Shown here piece by piece: positions 23,793 to 31,972 of a stretch of DNA of 38,969 nucleotides. The stretch covers positions 1-38,969 of IMG/VR virus record IMGVR_UViG_3300042402_001379; one strand, written 5' to 3'. Source of the stretch: a virus. The translations under genes were made by a program, and so were the position numbers. The notes beneath the pieces are model-generated. The model worked only from the letters and a program-made list of their open reading frames with translations. It made no database searches and had not been told where the DNA came from. Numbering within the stretch: position 1 is the first letter of the stretch; the number at the start of each line of letters is the position of its first letter.

Positions 23793-24983
23793 ATGAGATT
23801 ACATGAATTGTTAGAAGCATACGGAGAGTCAAACTTAGGTTTGACTATCTTCGACATTGATGACACACTATTTCATACTACTGCAAAAATCAAAGTAGTA
23901 AAGGATGGTAATGTTGTTAAGACATTAGACAACCAACAATTCAACAATTACAAATTGCAACCTGGCGAAGAGTTCGACTTTGGTGAATTTAGAAGTGCAG
24001 AAAAATTTAATAAAGAAAGCGAACCTATGAAACCAATGATAGCAAAGTTAAATGCTATATTGAAAAATGCAGGTGACAGCAAAGTTATTATGTTAACTGC
24101 AAGGGAAGATTTCGATAACAAGGACTTATTTTTAGATACATTCAGACAGCATGGTATCAACATTGATTTAATACATGTACACAGGGCTGGCAATATAAGA
24201 GGTGATGCAATCCCTGCCGATAAAAAGGCTGTATTTGTAAGACAGTATTTGGACACAGGAAAATATGGTCGTGTAAGAATGTATGACGATAGTATGACTA
24301 ATCTAAAAGTGTTTAACAAACTACAACAAGAATATCCCGATGTAAAATTTTCAGCATATTTTGTAAACCATAATGGCAGCATCAGAACAGTAAAAGATGT
24401 AAATGAAATGAGCAGAGATGAATATAATGCTAAAGCAAAAGAAAAACTAGTCAATGCAGCATTAGAAGCAATGCACAGGCTTGTAAAAAGTAAAGGCGAA
24501 AGACATAGTTTAGGAGATTATGCATTCCGTATTGCAAATAGTTTTGCTGCAGGGCTAAGTCCACGTGAACTCGAAAAACTTTACAGAAACAAATATGGTA
24601 TCGCTGAAGCAGATGTTCCAGAAATTACACAAGTGCAACTAGATACATTAGAAAAGTATTTGGATCAGCTGTTTAGTAAACTAGGCATCGATGTTGAATT
24701 TACCCGTCACTTTTTAGATCGTGTAAACGACGAAAGAAACTTAAAACAAATCACAATAAAAGAACTTGCAATTTTGTTTAAAGACACGTATATCAATTAT
24801 GGTAAGAAGATTGCACAAATGGGTCCAGATGCACAAGCTGTTATCAAGGACATGCGGTCTGATATTAATGTCCCGTTTGTGTTAAATTGGGATTCACGTA
24901 GTCAAGTGTTGGACTTAGTCGCTAAAACAGTAATGCGTAAAAAGAACTTCACAACACCGAATCCTGAATTGCCGTTGAATTAA
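23793..24983 (+). CDS. Tagged HAD-like phosphatase with C-terminal domain
   Basis: A 396-residue protein with tag MRLHELLE-A (L6-L7-E8). Residues 15-205 form a HAD hydrolase: motif I FDIDDTLF (D21, D23), motif II MLTARE (T102), a motif III lysine near PADKKAVF (about 144) and motif IV MYDDSMTN (D165, D166). This group often includes 5'-nucleotidases and polynucleotide phosphatases; the substrate here is unknown. An I270-A-E272-A273 site then precedes a second domain (about 280-396: FTRHFLDRVNDERNLKQ, ITIKELAILFKDTYINYGKK) of a kind that recurs in phage proteins. The I-A-E-A junction suggests that prohead protease would split the two domains. Confidence 0.78.
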   Translation: MRLHELLEAYGESNLGLTIFDIDDTLFHTTAKIKVVKDGNVVKTLDNQQFNNYKLQPGEEFDFGEFRSAEKFNKESEPMKPMIAKLNAILKNAGDSKVIMLTAREDFDNKDLFLDTFRQHGINIDLIHVHRAGNIRGDAIPADKKAVFVRQYLDTGKYGRVRMYDDSMTNLKVFNKLQQEYPDVKFSAYFVNHNGSIRTVKDVNEMSRDEYNAKAKEKLVNAALEAMHRLVKSKGERHSLGDYAFRIANSFAAGLSPRELEKLYRNKYGIAEADVPEITQVQLDTLEKYLDQLFSKLGIDVEFTRHFLDRVNDERNLKQITIKELAILFKDTYINYGKKIAQMGPDAQAVIKDMRSDINVPFVLNWDSRSQVLDLVAKTVMRKKNFTTPNPELPLN

Positions 24984-24991
24984 GAGGTTAT

Positions 24992-25870
24992 ATGCGTATA
25001 GCAGTACTAGTTACCGGGCAACCGAGATTTTTAGATCAAGGAGCGTGGTGGTTCAAAAATAAAGTATTCACAAACAATAATAACATGCAAGTCGATTATT
25101 ATTGTTATTTTTGGAATGATGGATCGCCTGAACTAGAATCTAGAATTATAAATGCATACGCTCCAGTTAAGTATCAATTATGTGATTACGATTCTGTTAT
25201 CAATGAGTTTATAGTAAAAGTACAAACTTATAATAATGCAAACCCGTCTACATTAACGCAAATACCCGATCACATTAAAGAAAATGTTTTGTTTAATACC
25301 TCTGAAATTACAAAATGGGGGAGAAATTTTTGGGGGCAGTATTTTGCATCTAGTAAAATAACAGAAATGACTGGTAACCTAGCTAATGAAAATTACGACA
25401 TAATTATCAAAACCAGGAGTGATGCTATTTTTAATCCGATGCATGAAAAGCTGTGGTTACAATCATTCCATAATATGCGTAGAAATAATATATTCCATGA
25501 CAAAATATTACCGTCATGGTTATACATAGATAGTGGTATTGTGAATTTAGGAGATTTTGCATTTTTCTCCTTACCTAATACATGGTATAACTATAGCAAG
25601 GATTTAGAACAGCATTGTTTATCACTTGCCACTACTAATAACGTTTTGTTTAGCGAACTAGGCATTGCAGATTTTCAACACCCTGCACATTGGATATGGA
25701 CTAAATTAAGTTTGTATACAAAAACAAACTGGCTAAGTTTCGGCACAGTATGGCCCACACCTTATGCCGTAACACTGTTAAGAAGTGACATAGATATTAA
25801 AAATGTAGGGTATAAAGACATAGAGCAAGCATTTAAAAACACTGCACACTTACCTCACCAAATCAAATAA
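24992..25870 (+). CDS. Glycosyltransferase-like protein, untagged
   Basis: A 292-residue protein beginning MRIAVLVTGQPRFLDQGAWW, with a later YDIIIKTRSDAIF motif that carries the R-x-D pattern of a glycosyltransferase group seen in surface polysaccharide clusters, then GDFAFFSLPNTWYNYS and a C-terminal helical part (WIWTKLSLYTKTNW). It may glycosylate phage or host products. It lacks the Glu-8 tag, unlike the genes on both sides, so it is probably a cytoplasmic enzyme rather than head cargo. Spacing is 8 bases on each side. The substrate is unknown. Confidence 0.6.
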   Translation: MRIAVLVTGQPRFLDQGAWWFKNKVFTNNNNMQVDYYCYFWNDGSPELESRIINAYAPVKYQLCDYDSVINEFIVKVQTYNNANPSTLTQIPDHIKENVLFNTSEITKWGRNFWGQYFASSKITEMTGNLANENYDIIIKTRSDAIFNPMHEKLWLQSFHNMRRNNIFHDKILPSWLYIDSGIVNLGDFAFFSLPNTWYNYSKDLEQHCLSLATTNNVLFSELGIADFQHPAHWIWTKLSLYTKTNWLSFGTVWPTPYAVTLLRSDIDIKNVGYKDIEQAFKNTAHLPHQIK

Positions 25871-25873
25871 ATA
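25866..25873 (+). promoter_or_regulatory. Late-promoter box (AATAAATA)
   Basis: AATAAATA overlapping the stop of the glycosyltransferase gene, five bases before the ATG at 25879. It is too close to give that gene a normal leader, but could drive it as leaderless RNA or drive the genes beyond it. Confidence 0.35.
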
Positions 25874-25878
25874 AGTAT

Positions 25879-26082
25879 ATGAAAGTCTGGGAAATTGTAA
25901 AAGAAGACGCAAGCGCAGGTGCAACAGGAGCCGGTAGTATTGCCGCTGTTGCAATGCCTCTATTTACAGGTAAAAAAGGCAAAGCACATCACAAAGCTGC
26001 CCGCAAAGCTGTCGGACTTGAAAGCAAGGATGCTGTAGTTCATAACCCAGTATATACACAAATGATTCGGAGAGTCCCATGA
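25879..26082 (+). CDS. Tagged 67-residue Ala/Gly-rich peptide
   Basis: A short protein with tag variant MKVWEIVKE-D (V7-K8-E9 site). After the predicted cut it begins DASAGATGAGSIAAVAMPLF, an Ala/Gly-rich and mildly hydrophobic stretch, followed by a basic part (GKKGKAHHKAARKAVGL) and ends MIRRVP. The basic Ala/Lys composition is like that of small internal head peptides. I recall short relatives in other marine T4-like phages. Overlaps the next gene by four bases (ATGA). Confidence 0.6.
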   Translation: MKVWEIVKEDASAGATGAGSIAAVAMPLFTGKKGKAHHKAARKAVGLESKDAVVHNPVYTQMIRRVP

Positions 26083-26537
26083 GACTAGATAAAATTCAAA
26101 CAGCAAAAGTTATAGCAACACCTTTGCTACTTAAAGAAAATGCAAACACATATAAAGTATTAGACATCAACGGTGTCGAACGTAAAGTGTTTGAAGACAT
26201 CGATGTTGCAAAAGCATGGATGAAACGCCATAGCGCAGAACTTAAAGAAGGTCGTGAACCTGTAGTTTACATGAGTGAAATCATGGAAGGTGTACTTGAC
26301 GACGGTGACGAAGATGGCTGGATGGCAAAAAGCGAACTGTATAAGCTAGCCAAGTATGCTATTCAACTACACGGCATGATTCAAGATACCGATAACTTAG
26401 AACCTTGGGTGCAGTCAAAAATCACTAAGGCAGCAGATTATATTAGTAGTGTAAAGCATTACATGGAATATCTTGCAATGAACGAATATCCAGATCCTGC
26501 TCAAATAGTAAATGATATACCAGACGAGGAAATCTAA
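26079..26537 (+). CDS. Tagged protein with conserved helical domain
   Basis: A 152-residue protein. The tag region is longer and diverged, MRLDKIQ then LLLKE-NA with L18-K19-E20 as the likely site. A small beta segment (YKVLDINGVERKVFEDID) and an acidic linker (VLDDGDEDG) lead to a conserved-looking helical domain (about 100-152: GWMAKSELYKLAKYAIQLH, DTDNLEPWVQSKITKAADYI, SSVKHYMEYL). I recall this helical domain as recurring in many marine phage proteins, without a function. It lies in an ATGA overlap chain with the gene before it and one base before the next. Confidence 0.65.
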   Translation: MRLDKIQTAKVIATPLLLKENANTYKVLDINGVERKVFEDIDVAKAWMKRHSAELKEGREPVVYMSEIMEGVLDDGDEDGWMAKSELYKLAKYAIQLHGMIQDTDNLEPWVQSKITKAADYISSVKHYMEYLAMNEYPDPAQIVNDIPDEEI

Positions 26538-26538
26538 A

Positions 26539-28011
26539 ATGCGTATAAGCGATCTTAACAAAACAAAAAACATAAATGAATCAATTAAGATCAAGAAGAT
26601 CGCTAAAAAATCTTCGTTGAACGAAAGACATCAATTAAACGAGTTTGTTCCTGTTGCAGTTGTAGCAGCAGCGTCTGCGTTAGGTATTAGTGCAGATGTA
26701 TTAATAAGTTCGCTAGGGTTAGCCACTGCTACTGCTATAGCTGTAGATATACAACAAGATCCTGAAAAATATAGTAATTTAGGAAAAGCTGTTATGGGTG
26801 CATCCGGTGTGTTAGCAGCAACACTACTACAGCAATATGCATCGACGCCAGAAGAAGTAGATGATGCAATTATAAGTGGTGCTCAAGCTGCCAGGGAAGC
26901 TGAACAAACAGAACAAGTTGATTTCTTAAAAAGCATAGGTATTCCAGAAGACAGAATCGACACTAATATTAGTGCATACAGTCCGTATCAAGGTATGACT
27001 GCAGCAGAACGTGAAACCCGTTTGATGCAAGACATGGCTCGTGATGCAGAGTTTAACAGTGATAGTGAACGTAGAAATTTTGAAATTAATATGGCCGCTG
27101 CATTAGACAACACTAAACGTGAATTGCAGAGAAGTATAGAGCAAAAATTGGAAGCAGACGGTGTAACTTTAGACCGTGAAACTAGGGAAAATATAAGATC
27201 TTTTATTAATTCTGGAACTGCAGAAGAATTACTTAGTGGAATAAATCCGTCAGAAATACAACTTTCACGCAGTAGTGAAGCTGCCGCAATATCTAATGCA
27301 GTTGGGTCGTTTGTTTCAGGATTAGAAGTAAATGATATTACTGCACCAGCACGTAGTACAGCAGACACTGGAGTAAGATCATCACCTGCGCCAACGGCGA
27401 CCACTAATGCGGTAAGACCAGAACCTGCCACTGCAGCAGGTATGCCTGCACTTATTCCTGCAGTGCCTGCAGGCACTGCATCAGAACCCAAATTAAATGC
27501 TACACAAAGAAATGCAATAAGTGCAATGCCTACAACTGCAGCTGGTGCAGCACCTGCAGCAGATATTCCTGCAGACACTACAGATAACGATGTTAATGTT
27601 GCACCTACAGACCAAGAAGTTCGAGGCACCGGCAACGATGTAAACATTGACCCAAATCCTGATGTAATTCCCAATCCAGTAACTGGGCCTGGGACTATAA
27701 CAAATCCAACACCAGGTTCAGGTGTTGCTGCACCGGCTCCTGCAGGAGGATTAAACATACCTGGACTCGGACTCGGCGGACTAATAGGCGGTGCAGGCGC
27801 ATTGCACGGAGCAAGAGATCTTCTACGTAATCCGGCGGATTCAGTAACAAGTGCAGATACAGCCGACCGCACAAGAAGACTTCGGGATCCAAAACCAAAA
27901 CCAAAACCTAGACCAAGAGTCGGTGGCGGATTTAATATACCTGCTTTGAAATCTCCATTATTACCGATTGCTGATCCGTTAGAATTATCAAGAGCTGTTA
28001 CAGGCAAGTAG
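26539..28011 (+). CDS. Tagged Ala/Pro-rich protein
   Basis: A 490-residue protein, start at ATG 26539 with GAGGA upstream. The N-terminus MRISDLNKTKNINE is a variant tag (I12-N13-E14), followed by two more L-N-E sites (SSLNERHQLNEF) and a hydrophobic Ala/Val-rich segment (FVPVAVVAAASALG, VLISSLGLATATAIAV) that may enter membranes. The middle is helical and charged (AAREAEQTEQVDFLKSIG, KRELQRSIEQKLEADG). The last 200 residues are Ala/Pro/Thr and Gly-rich with a basic stretch (RDPKPKPKPRPRVGG). No catalytic motif. It could be an internal head or core-type protein; the hydrophobic stretch would suit a protein that contacts the host membrane at entry. Confidence 0.62.
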   Translation: MRISDLNKTKNINESIKIKKIAKKSSLNERHQLNEFVPVAVVAAASALGISADVLISSLGLATATAIAVDIQQDPEKYSNLGKAVMGASGVLAATLLQQYASTPEEVDDAIISGAQAAREAEQTEQVDFLKSIGIPEDRIDTNISAYSPYQGMTAAERETRLMQDMARDAEFNSDSERRNFEINMAAALDNTKRELQRSIEQKLEADGVTLDRETRENIRSFINSGTAEELLSGINPSEIQLSRSSEAAAISNAVGSFVSGLEVNDITAPARSTADTGVRSSPAPTATTNAVRPEPATAAGMPALIPAVPAGTASEPKLNATQRNAISAMPTTAAGAAPAADIPADTTDNDVNVAPTDQEVRGTGNDVNIDPNPDVIPNPVTGPGTITNPTPGSGVAAPAPAGGLNIPGLGLGGLIGGAGALHGARDLLRNPADSVTSADTADRTRRLRDPKPKPKPRPRVGGGFNIPALKSPLLPIADPLELSRAVTGK

Positions 28012-28025
28012 CAATCAACTATTTT

Positions 28026-28033
28026 AATAAATA
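28026..28033 (+). promoter_or_regulatory. Late-promoter box (AATAAATA)
   Basis: AATAAATA 24 bases before the ATG at 28058, with CACAGGAAACA as ribosome-binding region. It gives the 1043-residue polyprotein gene its own late start. Confidence 0.5.
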
Positions 28034-28057
28034 TTAATAAGTTCACAGGAAACAAAA

Positions 28058-31000
28058 ATGAAAAAGTTAGAATTAGCATACGAAATTATAAAAGAAAGTA
28101 AAAAGTCCAGAGCTTTATACTTGGAAAGTGGCAGAGATTATCATAAAGTAGCTGCACATATGTATAGTATTTTTGAATGCTATGCACATGGTCTTATTAA
28201 ATGGAACACTGCCAGAACTTACTGGCACAGCAGTATTTTAGAATATCTTAACTTATATAAAGATAATAAAAAACTTTATGTTATGGAAAGCAATCGTATG
28301 CTAGCAGAGTATGAAGATACTCTAAACAGATTCAAGCCCGCACTAGATGAATACAAAAAAGTTTCCGAAGCCAAAATGGTAAGCAACATCGTTGTTAAAA
28401 AACAAATTAGTGAAAGTGTTGCTAAAGATCACAGCAACATCTACTTTAATAAGCGTAGTTTATCAGAAAGCGCAATTAAAGATATTGCACACACAACTGA
28501 TTGGAAAAAAGTAGTTGAATCATATACTAACTTAACCTCAAATGATAAAGATAGACTTCGTATGCTAACTATCTTTGAAAACGATACATTTAATGTTACT
28601 GGTTGGTCAAAACTAAACGAAGGTCCTACTCTAGACACTACACAAATGATTACTACTGTTATGAGTGAGGCTCCTACACCCAAAATGAATCCTGCAGATA
28701 TCGAAGCAGCAATGAGTGCTAATCCAGGTGGTATGCCAAATCTAAGACCGGCAATGGTCGGGTCTATAGCAGGCGGGCAAATTGGAAGAATGGCAGGCAG
28801 CGCAATTGCCGGACCAATTGGCGGAATGGTTGGGAGAGCAATCGGTTCTCAAATTGGATCACGAGTGGGGACAAATATAGCAATGAACAAAGCAAATGCA
28901 GGTAAACCTAGTGTTACACTTAGCACCTCAGGATCAACACCGAGTGCAACAGCACCTACTACTAGCATGAGACCAATGCCAAGACCAATGGCAACAGAAG
29001 ACGCACCGAAAACTAGTATACGTCCAGTTGCAAGACCTGGTAAAAGTTTACCTGGAGGTGGTTATGAATGGCCGAACGGTGCAGTAGAGCCAGGAGCAGG
29101 CGCTAAGTTTATGACAGACATGCCACGTCCTATGCCAAGACCCGCCGGTCTAGGTGCAAAGCCAGCACCAAGCAAAAACATGATAGATGTGTATCCGCCA
29201 CGTGGTGATATGGAAATGGATCCTTCAAACATGGCACCGCCTAGCAAACTTGCGCCAACAACTAGTATAAGACCACAAAGACGTCCGGCGTCAAATGTTG
29301 GTCGTTCTGAAATGTCACCAACTCCTGGTGTATGGGATGGCAGCACACGTGGATTCGAAAGTGTCCAAAAAGAAGGTTATAAAACAATAAAGAGCATTGA
29401 TAAAGAACGTTATGACGAAATTCCTGGCCTAGAAGGTCCGTTCATGACATTAAGTGGTAAGGTTGTTTACTACGATCCAAAGGAAGGCTCATACTATGAC
29501 CGTGACACTGACATGTATCTTTCATACGAAGAATTCAAAGAGCTAGACAATGACTACAGCGGTATGAAGAATACCCGTGAAATAAAAGAAGCATCGTCAA
29601 AAAAAATTGCGTGCCTAAAGTGCGATGAAGTTTCAACCGCTAAAGCATGGGAAAAGAATAACGGATTTTGTCCAAAGTGCAAAACATCATCACAAGGTGT
29701 AGCAGAAAGCAGCGACTATGCAAAGCGCCGCAAAGCAGCCGACGATGAGTATTACGGCAAGAAGAAGCCAAAGCCAGCAGCTAAAGCAGTAGCCAAAACC
29801 GACTACCAGAAGCGTAGAGAAGTAAACGAAGCTGAAGAAGGTACCTATATGAAGCAATGGTATGACTACAGCGAAGACTTTGCAATGCTAGAACTATATG
29901 TTGATGGTAAATTAGTAGACCAATGGAATGATTACTTCGGCGCAAATGTAACAGGTAATCCGTTGCAACAAAAGTTTATTGATATGGCTAAGAAAAACGG
30001 AGTAGATCCGATTGGATTAAAAGTTATCGATGGCGAAGACGGCAACGAGGGGGTCTTTACTAGTCGTGGACTCAAGTGGAATTCAACCGAAGCAAAAGCC
30101 AAGCCAGGACACAATGCTAGAGCAATGGCAAGAGCGCAAGACATTATTCGTAAAAGCATTGAACAAAGTCAAAAAAATGTCGGTAAAAAAGACGATAAAA
30201 AAAAAGACCAAGTAGATGAAGCTGAAGTTACACATTGGGAAGTAAGTTACGATCACGGGCCGCATCAAAGTAATACAGTATCAGTGAAAGCAAAATCTAA
30301 AGAAGAAGCATTAGATAAAGCAAAACAAGTAGCCAAAGATGTGCATAAGCATAATAGAATTACAAGCATCGCAGTTTCTCCAAAAAAGAACGAGTCGTTA
30401 AGTGAGGCAAAAAGCTACGTAGGTCGTGAGACTAAAGATGGCACTTGGAGAGTATTCAAGACTGGTAACGCCGTTGCGGTGGCAGGTCCGTTTAAATCGG
30501 CACAAGAAGCCCAAGCCTGGATTAAGAAACAATCAATGCAAGATAAAGTAGACGAAGCCAACACTTCATACGAAAAAGATATGGACCACGGCAAGGCTGT
30601 TGTGATCCATGGCGTCAAAGGTGTAAAAAGCACACCGTTCCGCAAGAAGTTTAAAAACATGGCTGCATTTGAACGTTGGTCTGACACTGAAGAAGCAGAC
30701 AATTACGAAGTGCATGACATCATGAATGAATCAGTGTTATCCGAAAGCGATATTGTAAACTTTAGTTCGTTTGCCGGCATGTATAGCGACGGCGCACATG
30801 CTTATTTTACAGGTAAAGATGGCAAGGTGCATAAAGTTTCTGCCACAGGTGATAGACCTCGTAAGTTTTACATTAATGGACAAGAAACACCATGGGATGA
30901 GGTTAAGCGTATAGTAGGCAATCAGCATATTCAGCCGATGCAAGGTATGATGCACGAATCTAACGTCAACGAAGCAGTTACACTTGACTACTCACGTCAT

Positions 31001-31189
31001 GTAAGATCACACGGTAAAAAGCCACGTGACCCTGGATACTCTGCACTATGGATGTTTACTACACGTGAATATGACATGCCAGACGATGACGAGATTTTTA
31101 AATTCCAAGGTAGCTTTGCAGATGCTAAAAAAGCTGCCGCAAAATGGGCCAAGACTCAAGGCGCATACCGTGTTTATGTGATGGAGTAA
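28058..31189 (+). CDS. Tagged beads-on-a-string polyprotein
   Basis: A 1043-residue modular protein. The N-terminus MKKLELAYEIIKE-S ends in an I-K-E site at 13. A helical domain (about 14-180) is followed by a Gly/Pro/Met-rich region (205-430) with a glycine-zipper-like stretch (236-275). From 435 on, small domains follow one another, separated by [V/L/I]-x-E-[A/S] sites after residues 511, 550, 591, 721, 783, 833, 896 and 972. These bound, for example, a 39-residue zinc-ribbon (C519, C522, C538, C541), a 130-residue alpha/beta module, and four modules of 50 to 76 residues (HWEVSYDHGPHQSNTV, YVGRETKDGTWRVFKTG, FSSFAGMYSDGAHAYF). Earlier sites fall after 104, 119, 137 and 188. The pattern suggests a precursor cut by the prohead protease into mini-proteins. 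Confidence 0.72.
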   Translation: MKKLELAYEIIKESKKSRALYLESGRDYHKVAAHMYSIFECYAHGLIKWNTARTYWHSSILEYLNLYKDNKKLYVMESNRMLAEYEDTLNRFKPALDEYKKVSEAKMVSNIVVKKQISESVAKDHSNIYFNKRSLSESAIKDIAHTTDWKKVVESYTNLTSNDKDRLRMLTIFENDTFNVTGWSKLNEGPTLDTTQMITTVMSEAPTPKMNPADIEAAMSANPGGMPNLRPAMVGSIAGGQIGRMAGSAIAGPIGGMVGRAIGSQIGSRVGTNIAMNKANAGKPSVTLSTSGSTPSATAPTTSMRPMPRPMATEDAPKTSIRPVARPGKSLPGGGYEWPNGAVEPGAGAKFMTDMPRPMPRPAGLGAKPAPSKNMIDVYPPRGDMEMDPSNMAPPSKLAPTTSIRPQRRPASNVGRSEMSPTPGVWDGSTRGFESVQKEGYKTIKSIDKERYDEIPGLEGPFMTLSGKVVYYDPKEGSYYDRDTDMYLSYEEFKELDNDYSGMKNTREIKEASSKKIACLKCDEVSTAKAWEKNNGFCPKCKTSSQGVAESSDYAKRRKAADDEYYGKKKPKPAAKAVAKTDYQKRREVNEAEEGTYMKQWYDYSEDFAMLELYVDGKLVDQWNDYFGANVTGNPLQQKFIDMAKKNGVDPIGLKVIDGEDGNEGVFTSRGLKWNSTEAKAKPGHNARAMARAQDIIRKSIEQSQKNVGKKDDKKKDQVDEAEVTHWEVSYDHGPHQSNTVSVKAKSKEEALDKAKQVAKDVHKHNRITSIAVSPKKNESLSEAKSYVGRETKDGTWRVFKTGNAVAVAGPFKSAQEAQAWIKKQSMQDKVDEANTSYEKDMDHGKAVVIHGVKGVKSTPFRKKFKNMAAFERWSDTEEADNYEVHDIMNESVLSESDIVNFSSFAGMYSDGAHAYFTGKDGKVHKVSATGDRPRKFYINGQETPWDEVKRIVGNQHIQPMQGMMHESNVNEAVTLDYSRHVRSHGKKPRDPGYSALWMFTTREYDMPDDDEIFKFQGSFADAKKAAAKWAKTQGAYRVYVME

Positions 31190-31192
31190 TAA

Positions 31193-31378
31193 ATGAAAAT
31201 TTCAGATAAATCAAGTTGCACTTGCAAAAATTGTGGGTGCAACCATCATTGCGGCACCGAGTGTAAGAATTGTCGTAACGATGTTTGTCACACATGCGAT
31301 TGTGAACATTGCAATTCAACGAAAGCAACAGATCAAGTCTGGAATTGGCAAGATAGCGGTATAGAACTAGGATTTTAA
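31193..31378 (+). CDS. Cys-rich metallothionein-like protein
   Basis: A 61-residue protein with 11 cysteines (9, 11, 14, 16, 20, 24, 27, 32, 35, 37, 40) and 4 histidines (18, 19, 33, 39) packed into residues 9-40, in C-x-C and C-x2-C pairs (SSCTCKNCGCNHHC, CKNC, CHTCDCEHC). This density is typical of metallothioneins, which bind several Zn or Cu ions through thiolate clusters. It starts 3 bases after the polyprotein stop and its stop runs into the next ATG. It begins MKISDK but lacks Glu at position 8. A zinc-ribbon-like structural role is the alternative. Confidence 0.65.
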   Translation: MKISDKSSCTCKNCGCNHHCGTECKNCRNDVCHTCDCEHCNSTKATDQVWNWQDSGIELGF

Positions 31379-31972
31379 ATGCCAGCAGAAGAGGAAGTTT
31401 GGAAAAATGTAGATCCCGATGATATTTGGGTTATGGACAAACTTATACTCAGTCGTAAAATGTATTACAATTGTGGCCCGGTTGGTTTAGAAGTAACCAA
31501 GCCGGGCTATTATATTGTTAGACCATGCGTCAATATGCAGGGACTAGGACTAGGTGCTCAGAAAGTTTGGTTAGAAAATTCTACAAAACATTTACCAGTA
31601 GGACATTTCTGGTGCGAATGGTTTGAAGGCAGGCATTTAAGTATCGACTATTATAAAGGTAAACAGATGCTAGCAGTTGAAGGTATCAAACCCGACAATA
31701 CTTTTACCAAATGGAACGATTGGATTAAAGTGTCTGATCGAATCAAATTACCCTCTATACTAAAAGACTTTTCAAAAAAGTACAAATGGATAAACTGCGA
31801 GTACATAGGTGGTAAACTTATTGAAGTACATTTTAGACATAACGAAGACTTTGATGAAGGAATTACACATTTTATACCTGTTTGGGAGGGTCAAGATACG
31901 ACACCACCAGACGGATACAAATATAGGGTTTATCCGGATGTTCATGGGCGTATTGGCGCCTGGGTAAAATAA
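31379..31972 (+). CDS. Possible ATP-grasp-like protein of marine phages
   Basis: A 197-residue protein starting directly after the preceding stop. It includes ILSRKMYYNCGPVGLEV, YYIVRPCVNMQGLGLGAQKV and, near the C-terminus, INCEYIGGKLIEVHFRHNED, which resembles the metal-binding end of an ATP-grasp domain (N-x-E-x-I-G-x-K-x-I-E-V-H). A complete ATP-grasp N-terminal part is lacking. I recall this protein as widespread in marine T4-like phages with no known function. It is not tagged. The ATP-grasp idea is only suggestive. Confidence 0.55.
   Translation: MPAEEEVWKNVDPDDIWVMDKLILSRKMYYNCGPVGLEVTKPGYYIVRPCVNMQGLGLGAQKVWLENSTKHLPVGHFWCEWFEGRHLSIDYYKGKQMLAVEGIKPDNTFTKWNDWIKVSDRIKLPSILKDFSKKYKWINCEYIGGKLIEVHFRHNEDFDEGITHFIPVWEGQDTTPPDGYKYRVYPDVHGRIGAWVK

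Noticed and set aside
26988-28079. Long minus-strand open frame of 363 codons
   Set aside because: It lies antisense to the Ala/Pro-rich tagged gene; its Ala/Gly/Pro-rich translation mirrors that gene's codon pattern, with no ribosome-binding site and no family resemblance.
15360-31189. The common N-terminus as a secretion signal
   Set aside because: The tags are only eight or nine residues long, acidic at positions 5 and 8, and are not followed by a hydrophobic core or signal-peptidase site.
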